DNA from: Sacculina carcini
Taxonomy: Eukaryota > Arthropoda > Thecostraca > Sacculinidae
Length of the DNA: 64,000 bases
Direction: 5' to 3'
NCBI GenBank assembly: GCA_916048095.2
Contig: OU696597.1
Coordinates: forward strand, 3,369,550 to 3,433,549
In this document: positions 31,998 to 43,604 of the stretch, piece by piece
Numbering within the stretch: position 1 is the stretch's first letter
Layout: every line of letters begins with the position of its first letter
The notes under the pieces: generated by a model
Database searches by the model: none
What the model saw: only the letters and a program-made list of their open reading frames with translations
Told to the model about the DNA's origin: nothing
Translations under genes and position numbers: made by a program

Positions 31998-34900
31998 GGA
32001 GCGATAAGCCAGGTTCGCCCCTCATCATCGCATCTACTGGCCAGAATAACACACCGTTTTTCATCCAGGATTCAGCCACCGGTATCAAGTTTTTGATCGA
32101 CACTGGTGCACAGTACAGCATACTGTCGTACCAATCAACTGATCAGCCATCTCCGCTAGTCCTACAAGCAGTCAACAATAGCCGTATCAACACGTTCGGC
32201 ACTAAAGACGTGACTGTGTCTCTAGGCTTGCGCCGCAACTTCCTGTGGTCGTTTCTTCTGGCCGACATAGATTTTTCAATCATCGGGTGTGATTTCCTGG
32301 CGCATCACAACATAAGCGTCAACCCACGGCTGCGACAACTCATCGATAACGAGACAAAACTCACGGTAAGCGGCAACAAGACACGCGCATCTCCGCAAAT
32401 AGCGTTATGCCTCACCAACTCAAACTGTAAATTTCAGCAACTTCTCGCCAAGTACCCCCGCCTCACGTCGTCACCGATCGTCGGCGGAGAACAACAGCAC
32501 GGTGTGTATCATCGCATCGAAACAACTGGTGAGCCCGTGTACTGCCGGCCACGGCGACTCGACACCGCCAGACTTCAGCTCGCCAAACGTGAGTTTCAAA
32601 ACATGCTGACACAAGACATTGTTCGCCCCAGCATGAGCCAATACGCTAGCGCTCTGCATATGGTGCCTAAGTCCACGCCTGGCGAGTGGCGCCCGTGCGG
32701 CGACTATCGCGCTCTAAACAGAATTACGGTCGCAGACAGATACAGCTTACCTTATCTGCAGGACTTTACTGTCTCATTGCATGGCGCCAAAATATTCTCA
32801 ACGATAGATCTCGCCAAAGCGTATTTTCAAATACCAGTACATCCTGATGATGTTCACAAGACCACCATCACTACACCGTTTGGTCTTTTCGAGATGACCA
32901 GAATGCCATTTGGCCTGCGCAACAGTGCGCAAACAATGCAACGGTTGATGGATACGGTGCTACGAGGGTTGCCTTTTACGTTTGTGTACATAGATGATAT
33001 TTTGATTGCCAGCAAATCTCACGAAGAGCACCTTGAACACATCGAAACTGTCTTCAAACGCCTCGACAAATTCGGAATTCGAGTGAACCCAGGAAAATGT
33101 GTATTCGCTGTAAATAATCTCACATTTCTCGGTCACACAATTACCGAACATGGTATCACGCCTACGAATGACAAGATCACCGCTGTCAAGGACTTCCCAA
33201 AGCCTCAAACACAACAACAACTGAGAAGGTTCCTAGGAATGATAAACTTTTATCACAGATTGTTCCCCCATGCAGCTGAAACTCTTGGTCCGCTCCATCG
33301 TCTGGTCGACCACAAGAAACGACGATCCAAGGCGCCTATCGAGTGGACGCAAACAGCCGACGAGGCATTCACTGCAGCCAAGAAAAATATATGCGACGCC
33401 ACTGTACTCAGCCACCAGGATCCAGACGCAATGCTCGGCGTATTCACGGATGCCAGCAATTTCGGCATAGGATGTGTTCTGCAACAGCTGCAACAAGGTA
33501 TGTGAAAGCCACTTGCATTCTGGTCACAAAAACTGTCGCCCGCACAGCAAAAGTACAGCGCGTTTGGGCGAGAATTGTTGGCATCATACATGGCCATCCG
33601 CCATTTCAGGCCGTTCGTCGAAGGTCGCCAATTTGTTCTCGTCACTGACCACAAGCCGTTGGTACACGCGATCAGGTCATCGACAACCATCCATTCACCG
33701 CGAGAACAGCGACACCTACATTGTGCAATTCACGACGAATGTAGAGCACATCAGCGGCGCAGATAACGTCGTCTCCGACGCATTGTCAAGGATAGCCAGT
33801 GTCCACAGCATCATCGATCTGTTGCAGCTATCTCAAGAACAGGCGCACAACGACGACATAAACACGCTGAAAAAAGGTAATGACACAAATTTAAAAATTA
33901 CAATCAAGCCGTTACCTACGCACGCAAACGCCTCAATCATCTGCGATGATTCCACAGGCACATCTCGGCCCATCGTGCCGAAGTCCATGCGAAAGCAAGT
34001 TTTTTGTGTTCTCCATAATTTGTCACACCCCGGCCGAAAAGCCACACTGAAACTTATCTCTGACAGATTTGTGTGGCCATCTATGCGGCATGATGTGATG
34101 CAATGGACAACACAGTGCACACATTGCCAAACGTGCAAAGTCTCTCGTCACAATCGTTCGACACCTGCTCAGTTTTGTCTGCCGTCAGGTCGCTTTCATA
34201 ATATCCACATTGATATTGTGGGGCCATTGCCTTACTGTAAAGGCCAGCAGTACATATTGACGATGATCGACAGATTTACCAGGTGGCCTGAAGTCTGCCC
34301 AATGCCTGATATATCCGCAGACACAGTTGCCCGCTGTTTCATCAGCACTTGGATATCCAGGTATGGCGTACCACACACCATTGTGTCCGACCGAGGCTCA
34401 CAGTTCACCTCTCGCCTGTGGCAACAAATCACGGCACGTCTCGGGGCTGAATCACTGCACACCACTGCCTACAACCCCAGCGCCAACGGCCTCGTCGAAC
34501 GCCTTCACCGACAACTCAAATGTGCGCTACGCGACTGTCCAAATTGGATCGACCGCCTTCCAATCGTGATGCTTGGAATACGCGCCTCTGTCAAAGAATC
34601 GGTAAAGTGCTCATCAGCACAGCTGGTTTTAGGCACACCTTTACGACTGCCAGGTGAAATGTTCGCCAACATGAGTGATATTTCGCTCCAACAGGTCGCA
34701 CGAGAACTGTCGCAGCACTTCGCAAGGATCCGCCCAGTACAGAGCAGGCCAACGACCACAGCTGACACATTTACTCTGCCTGCGCTCAACACTGCAGAAT
34801 ACGTGTTCGTGCGTAACGACGGCCACCGTCGTCCTTTGCAGCCTGTCTACACTGGTCCGTATCGCGTGCTCAAGCGCACACCAAAAACATTTACGATTGA

Positions 34901-35126
34901 ACGAAACGGCGAGGACACAATCTGCGTGGACCGACTACGACCGGCTTTCTTGGAAAACGCTTCCATCAGCTTTCCACAAGAGACCGCTGTATCCATCTTC
35001 CAGCCGCAATCTGCCTCCAGCAAAACTCCTGCGCGAAACTGCTCCGGATCAAGAATCCCGGTTCTGCGTACGCGTATCACTCGTTCCGGTCGTGTTGTCC
35101 GCCCCCCAGTCCGTTTTTCTCCTTGA
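31994..35126 (+). pseudogene. Gypsy-2 Pol polyprotein (one stop, one frameshift)
   Basis: Protease FLIDTGAQYS, RT RPCGDYRALNRI, TPFGLFEMTRMPFGLRNSAQ and catalytic YIDD, RNase H VFTDASNFGIG, then TGA at 33503-33505 where related elements have tryptophan (M-stop-KPLAFWSQKLSP). The RNase H end (VTDHKPLVHAI, HSPREQRHL) shifts frame near 33717 and continues YIVQFTTNVEHISG in another frame. Integrase follows with LHNLSHPGRKATL to CTHCQTCK (HHCC), HIDIVGPL, IVSDRGSQF and GLVERLHRQ (DDE). The order is the standard Gypsy one. The copy cannot make a full Pol without suppression. Confidence 0.9.
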
Positions 35127-35142
35127 ACTGGATGGGGGCTCC

Positions 35143-35763
35143 TGTGGCGCCTGTGCAAATGTAGGTCAAAAACATTTGCCCATACACCACAAACACACAC
35201 TCTACCAGCGCTTCAGCGGTACGCGTCCCGGAGGTGTATGTCCCCTGCACACAGACATACACCACGTACAAACACCAGCCAACGCGCACCAACCCGGTAC
35301 AGTGTCACGTCCCGGAGGTGTATGTCCCCTGCACACAGACATACACCACGTACAAACACCAGTCAGTGCGCACCAACCCTCTTCAGTGTCTGGGCCAACA
35401 TCTGGTTCGCATCCGCCTGACCACATCCTCACCCAGGGATGCAGCAGCCATCGAGGGCAACATCTGGTCCACAGCCGTGCGCCCAGACCATATGTGACCC
35501 AGAAGACCAGGCGACAACATACGCACATACACACACATTCCCAATCACACACGCCAGCGACGTATAAAACACCGACACACACACTCTTCCACAACCAGTC
35601 CACAGAACTCACCCTGTTGCTGGCTCGCTCTGTTGTTAACCATTGCTTGTGTTTTGTTTCGCCACAGACAGTAGTTTCGCCTCTGAACTGTGATCTCTTG
35701 TGAATATATATTGTGTTGTCGTCCCCCATTGTGTCGTTCGCCAGACCCAGGGGGGTTGCAACA
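35143..35763 (+). repeat. 3' LTR of Gypsy-2 (621 bp)
   Basis: Begins TGTGGCGCCTGTG after the polypurine stretch GGATGGGGGCTCC and ends GGGGGGTTGCAACA. It holds two tandem copies of an ~83-bp unit (from CCCGGAGGTGTATGTCCCCT) and a TATA box (GACGTATAAAACACC near 35562). Confidence 0.9.
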
Positions 35764-36128
35764 GGATTAAGCAATTGATATGACCAAATTGATATATGTG
35801 CTACCCGATATTTATACGTTTTTGGGTACGCAGGATAGCGGCATTCCATTTTTGGAAATGTCCACGAGCCGGAGGGTGTCGTGAGATGTTTGGAGCGTGG
35901 TATAGTACGATGTGTGAGCTCTCTATACCAGATACTGCACTGTAGCACTTGACAGTACGCATTTACTTGAACAGGAATTATCACGTGATTTTCAGGGCGT
36001 GAGATAGCGCCATTTCCCCACGTTTAACATTTATAAGACTGTGAGCACAGGGTGCTACATATGGGAGGACGGGAGTCATTCACACATGCAGTGTTTAGCT
36101 CACACTAATATACACGCCGTAGTACGTG

Positions 36129-36379
36129 TCTAGGCTAAATGTGTAAGGATTCAAGAACATTAAAAATGCTAATTTATAAAAAATATCTCAAAAACCCACA
36201 AAAACGTTTCTATATTTTTCGTAGATTTTAGGTTAGGCTCGGTTTAGCGTTCTAATGTAATGCCCTCGCCTCCTGTCCCTCGCCTCCTGCCTTTGCTGGA
36301 GGCGAATGACTGGAAGAAATTAGTTAAATCAAATTTTCAAAATATAATGTTCTTGAATCCTTACACATTTAGCGTCAAC
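36129..36379. mobile_element. MITE-like element with perfect 28-bp inverted repeats and 12-bp flanking repeats
   Basis: Bases 36134-36161 (GCTAAATGTGTAAGGATTC...) are the exact complement of 36346-36373. Outside, CCGTAGTACGTG occurs on both sides (36117-36128 and 36380-36391). Between the perfect arms and the flanking repeats lie 5-6 imperfectly paired bases (TCTAG and GTCAAC). No coding capacity. A long target duplication points to a Mutator-like (9-11 bp) origin; 12 bp would be slightly long, so the superfamily is uncertain. Confidence 0.8.
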
Positions 36380-36391
36380 CCGTAGTACGTG

Positions 36392-36950
36392 CTATTTGAT
36401 AAAAAGTTACATTGAAACAATATAAATAACATTATTGTGACCATTACTAAAAATATTTACATTTGCAATTAGTGTATTTAACTTTTGTATTAGCTTTCCA
36501 CTTTATATTGCATTTTGATGGTTATGCTCCTTTTTGCGATGTTAGCCAAATACTATTAAGTCACTTTCGGTGGTTTGTTGTAAAAATGGTACCAGATCGG
36601 AGAGAGGGTGGAAAAATAGTACCAACTCGGAAAGAGTATAGTAAAGAAAGACGATATAGTATGATATGTATGGATAATGTAGGTATGTAGGTAACCTGAC
36701 GATAAAATAGTAACCAAAAGCAAAAAACGGTTTGGTCGACATGACACAAACACTTAACGTAAGCCAGGAAAGGAAAACAAGGACCAACACCAGGGAAGAA
36801 ACACAAAAGTACGTCCACTCACGTCGACCACTGGCACAAGAAGATATGGTAATTTTGAAATCCACCAGGAAAAAGATTGCAAAATGCGAAATTGCAATTG
36901 ACTTTAATCTCGTTTGTAAGCGCGAAAATCTACTGCCTGGCTACATCAAT
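36392..36950. other. No gene recognised; borders the Penelope (TA)n tract
   Basis: Short overlapping frames with no domain. ACCAACTCGG / ACCAGATCGG form short similar segments near 36590-36630. The stretch ends in the long (TA)n run. Confidence 0.4.

Positions 36951-36951
<1 letters not shown>

Positions 36952-37035
<84 letters not shown>
36952..37035. repeat. (TA)n tract left of the Penelope-like element
   Basis: About 80 bases of TA. A similar tract (39780-39838) lies outside the other arm, so the element is bounded on both sides by (TA)n. Confidence 0.95.
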
Positions 37036-37038
<3 letters not shown>

Positions 37039-37093
37039 AAGTTTTCGACATATATGAAGAAAGAAAAGAAAACACAAATGACTGCCACTCTTT

Positions 37094-37129
37094 GTCAAGC
37101 GTTTCGGTCTTGAGACCTTCGTCAGTGAC
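37094..37129 (-). ncRNA. Hammerhead-ribozyme-like motif, left arm (probably inactive)
   Basis: On the minus strand: GTCA, CTGACGA, A, GGTCT-CA-AGACC, GAAACGC, TTGAC. It is the same fold as the right-arm motif, but the base expected as U16.1 (pairing with A15.1 of GAAA) is C, so cleavage should be lost. Confidence 0.5.
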
Positions 37130-37523
37130 TATAAACAGATCAGTGATTCAAATGCAAAACCGTTAGTGATATCTCCATATTGTGCTACATATATGACAAA
37201 ACCTCGTGACTATTTCCTTGAACACACCCTGAAGTATATTACGCATCAACTTTATATATATATATATATATATAATTATAATAATAATAATAATATGTAT
37301 ATATATATATAATAATAATAATAATATGTATATATATATATATATACATATTATTTTTTTTTCCATGTTTTTTCCCTTATATATACACATACATACATAT
37401 ACATCTATATACACACATATATTACTACGTCTTCTTATAATAATAATTATGAAGGCAAGGTTCCTAAATTAACATGCCCATCCCTACTATTTATATTTAC
37501 ATTATTTATGATGTAGGCGGCTT

Positions 37524-39669
37524 CTACTGTTTTTCTTTCAGATTTTTCCCACATTCAGCTACAACTTCCACCTTTTCCCAGTTGGGTAAACTGCCACATT
37601 CCTCAATGTGTACTACTAATGAATTAGACATTCTGTGATGTCTCACATCCGCACGATGTTGTTTTATTCTCGTTGCAATGCCCTTTCCTGTCTCACCGTA
37701 ATAAGCCTTATCGCATCCACTACATGGTATTTTATATACTACGCTATCTTTATTGGTTAGTTCGTTTCTTGTTTGAGTGTTCCTAGATGTTTTGACTGTC
37801 TTTTTCATAAGTTGATCGGATATTTTTAATCCTGTTGTTGGTACCAGCATGTAGTTTGTTCTCTTCAATATAGTGTTCAGTTGTCTGCACTCCTTTGATT
37901 CTGGCACGATTATCATGTCCTTATTTGTATTGAGTGCACACTTTTTTCTTTGATGTATTTTTTGCGCTTTCTTTTTGCATTTGATTATGAATGCTGATGT
38001 GTATTTCAAACCCTGGAATATTTGCATGATCTTTTTCATTTCATTACTGAGCTTTTCGGAACTACATATTCTCAGACCCCTTAAGAACTCTCCTATAATC
38101 ATTCCTGATTTCATTGACTCTGAATGACACGACAAGGCATGAATTTTGTCATTTTTGGCAGTCAGTTTCCTGTATACATCAAATACCATTTGACCATTTG
38201 CGTTGGATATTAGCACATCGAGAAATGGAATTTTTTCTTCTTTTTCATACTCTATTGTGAATTGTACATTTTCGCACACCCTGTTGAGCTCGTTCAACTT
38301 GATATTTAAATCAATTGATTTTGGCGCAATTACGAGCACGTCATCTACGTATTTAAGCCATACCGCATCTTTTCCTATGATGTTACGATACTGAGACATT
38401 TCGAGATTTTCCATGTACAGATTGGCTAGAATAGGACTCAACGGTGAGCCCATTGCGAGTCCACTGTTCTGCGAGTATTCCTCATTCTGGAACGTAAAAG
38501 CGTTGAAATTCGAACACAACTTTAATAATTCAACGAACTGTTTTTTGGCAATAGGTAGGTCTATGTTGAACTCATTTATTGCGCGTTCCAACACTTTCAT
38601 CGCATCCATATTATCTACGTTCGTGTTTAGTGATTTGACGTCAAAACTCGCCATAGTCTTATCCACTGTATTTATACTTTGCAATCTACGCAGGAGATCG
38701 CCAGAATTTCTTGGGTGATAATCGCTTAGACGCCCTAGAAGTGGTGTTAAGTATGTTGCAAGACATTTCGCAAGTCTGTGTGGAGCGCTTCCTACGCATG
38801 ATGTGATCGGTCTGATCGGAACCCCCTCTTTATGAAGTTTTGGCAAACCATATAATGTGGGTGGAACCGGATTTTCCTCAAGTAAATGCAGCATTCTTTT
38901 ACCTTTCTCTGATTTCTTTAGTATTCTTCGTGCTTCTTTGTTGAATGTTTCGCTTTTTTTTCTTTACATATCCTCTGCTCTGGGTCTGATACACATTTTT
39001 GTCGCTGAGATGGTTTTCAATTTTAGTAACATAGTTAGATGTATTCAATATTACAATTCCACCTCCTTTGTCTGCCCTTTTTATGGTGATTGTTGTGTCT
39101 TTTTTCAGATTGTCAATTGCCTTCAAATATCGCCTTGGCAATACGGACTCATTATTTCTGGAAAACGTGTGAAGACATGTTATTAATCCTTGTTTGACAC
39201 CTTTGTCTACATCTAAGTCACTCCATCGGTAGTTTTGCGCAATAACTGATTGTATTGATTTAGTGTGCATTCCAGTATCAAAGTTTGATCCTAATGATAA
39301 AACGTTTGTTTCATCTTGTGTCAGTTTCTTAGATGATAGATTACAAATAATTGATTTATCTCCTACATTGTTCCATGCACTGTTCCTACACAGTTTATCT
39401 AGTTTCTTAGATAATCGGTTTCTTTCCTTATTGTACATCTTAGTTAACAGTGTTTGTTGACTTGTGCTTACATACTTTGTGATATATGCATCATCCAATA
39501 CTACCAGTTTGTCCCTAAGTTTACTTATTGCATTACTCAAATACTCCTTAGCACATGTGGTGAATGGATTGGTCTCATCTGGAAGCTGCGAAGGTGCCGA
39601 TCTCGGAAGAACTTTTTCTTGTAGACACCGTTCCAGGAAGTATATCTGGTTTTTGCATTTGAATATCAC
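37524..39669 (-). pseudogene. Penelope-like reverse transcriptase with GIY-YIG endonuclease (one frameshift)
   Basis: The N-terminal frame 39669-38899 has helical, lysine-rich sequence and IKRADKGGGIVILNTSNYV, typical of Penelope RTs. It shifts by one base in the A8 run near 38960 to a frame reading SETFNKEARRILKK before ENPVPPTLYGLPKLHKEGVP (from 38894). RT motifs continue with FDVKSLNTNV, GLAMGSPLSPILANLYMENL and the catalytic YVDD (residues 182-185 of the second frame). The C-terminal part, VVYKIPCSGCDKAYYGETGK, is the CCHH-like linker and GIY-YIG nuclease. The protein would nick DNA and prime reverse transcription there. Except for the shift it looks complete. Confidence 0.9.
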
Positions 39670-39705
39670 TAACGGTTTTGCATTTGAATCACTGATCTGT
39701 TTATA

Positions 39706-39741
39706 GTCACTGACGAAGGTCTCAAGACCGAAACGTTTGAC
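39706..39741 (+). ncRNA. Hammerhead-ribozyme-like motif, right arm
   Basis: The sequence reads stem I GTCA, core CTGACGA, one extra A, stem II GGTCT-CA-AGACC, core GAAA, then CGTT and TGAC. TGAC pairs with GTCA to close stem I. ACGT supplies the minimal stem III with cleavage expected after GUU. Minimal stem III motifs of this kind are known from Penelope-like elements and may act as dimers. The unpaired A before stem II is a deviation from the textbook motif. The motif is on the strand opposite the RT; activity is untested. Confidence 0.6.
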
Positions 39742-39776
39742 AAAGAGTGGCAGTCATTTGTGTTTTCTTTTCTTTC

Positions 39777-39779
<3 letters not shown>

Positions 39780-39838
<59 letters not shown>
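39780..39838. repeat. (TA)n tract right of the Penelope-like element
   Basis: About 58 bases of TA between the right arm and the next LTR element. Confidence 0.95.
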
Positions 39839-39845
<7 letters not shown>

Positions 39846-39849
39846 TGTA

Positions 39850-40161
39850 TGGTTCACAAATCCCAACCACACGAAAGTCTCATACGACACAAACGACTAT
39901 CAAACTCCCACGCGACACAACATACCCTCTCACACCGACTCACTATGCGCACTGCCTCTCTTGTTCCGCTCGACCCCACGGAGGCGCACTATCCAAAACA
40001 ACCCTCTCTCTCGCACCCCAATTCCCCTAACATACGCCACCGTGGCCAAGTCGCACACAAACATACAAACAAAGCATATATACTCCGTAGGTAACGGGAC
40101 GCATTGAGGAAGAGCGAGCCACATGCACACGACAAATATTTGCTGCCTTAACACTCTCACA
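39850..40161 (-). repeat. 3' LTR of the divergent element
   Basis: In element orientation it starts TGTGAGAGTGTTAAGGC right after the polypurine stretch CTCGGGGAAG (40162-40171) and ends TTTGTGAACCA. It is nearly identical to 44168-44480. Confidence 0.88.
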
Positions 40162-40235
40162 CTTCCCCGAGACAGCAAATGTTCAAACTACCCTAAGCAA
40201 CGATGACACATTTACAACATAATATATTTAATAAA

Positions 40236-43200
40236 CTATGGAGAGCGAAACCTAACAGGCCGCCTCAGACCGGACCGGTCTCGGAGTCTGTATCGCTCAG
40301 CAGGCGGAGCCTCCTCGCCACCACTCACTTTTTCAGGTGCTGCAGCATCGCCCTGCTCGTCACCGATGTGAACACTGGACTCGATTGCAGGCTGGACTGG
40401 AGCCGCAGGCGCTGCTGTACGAGCGATGGTGCGAGTACTCCAATGCGGGAACCGTTGGACACCGTTTCCAGCACTCGAAACACCTCTGGCTGGTCGAACA
40501 TGTGACACGTGTCTGTTCACACCATCTCCCAAATCTACCGCCCATTTACTTGCACGCGCCACTCTATAGGGCCCCGCCCATTTGGCAGTGCACCGACCAT
40601 TTGGCAGTGCGGACGCAAGAACACCATGCCACCAGCCTTGTAGACGCCACGAACGCTTTCGTTTGAACGTCCAGTGCATCGACTCGAATTAGTCCACCTT
40701 TGTGATAGTCTGGTAGACGCAGGAACACGGCTCAACCGGATTCTTGGAATCTGCGGCACAGCTCTGAAAACACTAGCGAACGGCTTCTCCCTGGTGGCTT
40801 GGCTCGTGGTGGAATTGTAATAAAATACTGCTCTACCAATTGAGCAGCGAGACCTTGACGCCATTCGCTTGATAGTACGGTGGATTCGCTCACATATCCC
40901 GTTGCCTTGATGACGATACGCACACGACCGCTCATGCTTCACCTCCCAGTCACCAAGGAGACCAGAAAACACTGCGCTCAAAAACACTGGAGCATTATCC
41001 GACAAAACACTGGACGGAGGACCAAACTCAACAAACACACTTTCCAGAGCAGCTTACACTGACAGAGCGTTCTCGCTATTCAGTCGCTTCCATATCGTGT
41101 ATCTGGAGCAGCAGTCAATTGTCGACAAGTAGGCAGTGTTGTTGAAATATGCGATGTCCACAGCAACTGGTTTCCACACAGACGTCGTCGCCAACGAGCC
41201 GTGATGGTTTTCAACACGATTCACAGGATCTATTCGCCGACACTCATGACAATCGCGAATCACCTCGTCCACATTACCCAAACTTATCGCTGGGATCACA
41301 TTAGACACGAGCTCTTTGGTACGCTCAACACCCATGTGACCGCTGGAATGATGGATTTGTCGTATGGCTTCTCGATCACCTTTCGACAGCAAGGCAAAAG
41401 ACTCCCCTCTCGACGATGGAAATGGCAGGCATCGAGGGGGGCGAGTCATTGTATCAGCCAGGTTTTCCTTCGTGTTCACTAGCTTCACGTCGAGTTTGAG
41501 TGAATAGGTTGTCAGTAACTCACGAACCACGTCTAATCGCCTGCGAATTAACATCTCAGACATCCCATGCGTGCGGATTCGATGTGTGTCGTTGGTGGCG
41601 CTGTTCAGCCACCCAAACACAACCGCAGAGTCCGTCATCAGCTCAGCTTCGTTAAATCCCCATTTGATGCACAAGTTCACTCCTTTGATGGCAGCATCCA
41701 ATTGAGGGACGTTGATATGCGTTGTGTCTTTGGACTTTCTCAGCCAACAGCCATCCTCCACCGGTCTCCCATCCACCGTCAAGACCACTCCTGTTGCCAG
41801 GCTGCTCGCATCCACCCAGATTTTCGGGGCTTGTCCTCCTACGCTCCAGAAACCACGAACGGGATCCTGACGTTTCACTTCCTCGTTGATGGCTTTCAAA
41901 ATTTTCACCGTCTGTTGGTCAACTTTAGTGTCCCAAGAGACAGTCGATGGGCTCTCTGAATCACCAGAAATGTGCCGCTTCAGTAAACCACACGCCACAC
42001 GAAGCCAACCGGCAATTGGGAAATGACCAATCCATTGACCGCACAATGAGAATATGGATCGTTTCGTCAGAGAATCTGGAACGATAGGCACTTTTCCGTC
42101 TCTTTGCCACTGCATTCCTGATGGTCTATGTTCTAACCTCAGGCCGAGTACCCTGGCACCGTTCAGATTACACGGTTGTTTGGTCACCAGGCCATATCTC
42201 TCAAGGTGTTGAACAACGTCTTCAGGTCGTACACGAGAATGATCCACAATGATGTCATCGATGTAGTGATCCACGCCTTCTGCATCAAATTCAGCCAACG
42301 AAAACACCTTTTTAAGTATGGCCGTCATAACTTTGGGACCGATGCTCAGACCGAAACCTAGTCTTGTCGTAACATACTTCTTCCCCAGAAACTCGACCAC
42401 CTGAAATCTGTGCAGTTCGGCTGACATGTGAATCTGCAGATATGCTTTTTTTCAGGTCAATTATGGAAACATTGCTCCCCATGCATCGCCATTTGCGGAG
42501 CTTTTCGTCACACACTGCTGAATCCAGCCCTGGATTACTGCGAATATTTGAATTCAGCCTTCTGTAGTCGAGCAAAGGTCTGACTTTTCGCATTTTCTCT
42601 AGTTTCACTGCAAACAAGGGCACTGTCGCACCTATGGCTCCGTGTTTTTGCACGCTATACGGGACCAGTATGCCGTCTTCAATCGACGTCTTCACCTCAT
42701 TTTCAAAGTCTGCTTTATCAGCCGGTTTTACACTGTAATTCGCGCCGCGAATTTCTTTGCTGGGGACCTCATTCACCCAGATCCAGCTCACAGTCCAATA
42801 AACTCCATCGAATATAGCCTTGAAGTCCTGATCCTTGACCTCCATTCCTGACGTTTTCAATTTTTTGCACGGCAGGCTGCATGGAGGTGACTGTATCGCC
42901 GTGGCTCCCAGAAGAGACCCATCGCAGCCACAATTTTGAACACTTTGTTGTTCGTCACACACCGCGGACTGGCCCAGCCACACTCGACCGTTGCTTGTGA
43001 CAGTCACGCCACCAGCCGCCATCACTGCATCCATCCCCAGAATTATGTCGAATGACTGATGATAGTCGGACTCACATAGCCACACACGCAGTTCTTCTAT
43101 GACGACTCGATCGTCTGACGCAACGCGCACATTTCTAGCTATCACACTTTGATCTGTTGATATACTGGCACCACTCAACAACTTCAGATTCAATTCGCTT

Positions 43201-43604
43201 TTTTCGACCGGTAGCAAGTGTGCTAGAGATGTATTCGTGAAAATGGAATTTGAACTTCCCGTGTCAACCAGGGCCAACACACGCCCTCTCACACCATTAA
43301 CACTCACTTCCACGACTGACCCTGAATTGCCGGGGGGACGACTGGTCCTCAAACTTAGAATTGAGCCGGCCCCCCTCTGGAGTTTTCCGACTTTGGACAG
43401 TTCTTGGCCACATGACCTGGCTCCCCACATGTGTAGCACACAAACCGTCTGCTCATGGTTGGACAATTCCTTGAGATGTGCCCCTGTTGACGGCACTTGA
43501 AACAAACTAGAGGTTTTGTGCTGACAGCAGCGTACGTGTGCCCCACTTCTCCTTTGCTGTCTTCGTTCACGGACACTTTGGAGCACGCCACCTGTTTGGA
43601 GCAA
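40236..43604 (-). pseudogene. Pol of the divergent LTR element (several lesions)
   Basis: Protease ALVDTGSSNSIF and RT start (VRPLLDYRRLNSN) are in frame 43604-42312. A one-base shift in an A7 run near 42455 moves to the frame carrying AYLQIHMSAE, KYVTTRLGFGLSIGPKVM and the catalytic HYIDDI. RNase H and an integrase zinc region (HHSSGHMGVERTKELV to CHECRRI) follow in 42427-41054. An in-frame TAA at 41054-41056 precedes the integrase core (GPPSSVLSDNAPVF, YRHQGNGICERIHRTIK). A further shift near 40670 leads to the C-terminal WAGPYRVARASKW and HVSHVRPAR tail ending at 40236. Pol is in the -1 frame relative to gag. No canonical slippery heptamer was recognised; a G6 run at about 43375 is a candidate. 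Confidence 0.82.

Larger units (their letters stand above)
30553..35763 (+). mobile_element. Second CsRn1-like Ty3/Gypsy element (Gypsy-2), decayed
   Basis: Partial 5' LTR, tRNA-Trp primer site, gag, pol and a full 3' LTR on the plus strand. Pol has one nonsense codon and one frameshift. The 5' LTR lacks its first ~107 bases, part of which lies at 25371-25438. No target duplication is found around the ends. Gag has the C-x2-H-x9-C-x3-C motif (CWYHKHFGARAKACVKPC), and gag/pol use the same TTTAAAC heptamer as the young element, placing both in one clade despite considerable protein divergence. Confidence 0.9.
37051..39786 (-). mobile_element. Penelope-like retroelement with inverted ribozyme-bearing arms
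   Basis: A 123-bp arm at 37051-37173 recurs inverted at 39664-39786, with one difference noted. Between them the minus strand encodes an RT plus GIY-YIG endonuclease in two frames. Penelope-like elements often carry terminal pseudo-LTRs in direct or inverted arrangement, with hammerhead ribozymes in them. That agrees with both arms here. (TA)n flanks both sides. A one-base frameshift makes this copy non-autonomous unless it is a sequencing error in a homopolymer. Confidence 0.9.

Noticed and set aside
33503-33505. Programmed stop readthrough within Gypsy-2 pol
   Set aside because: It falls inside the RNase H region, where no readthrough is expected. A frameshift follows 200 bases later, so simple decay is more likely.
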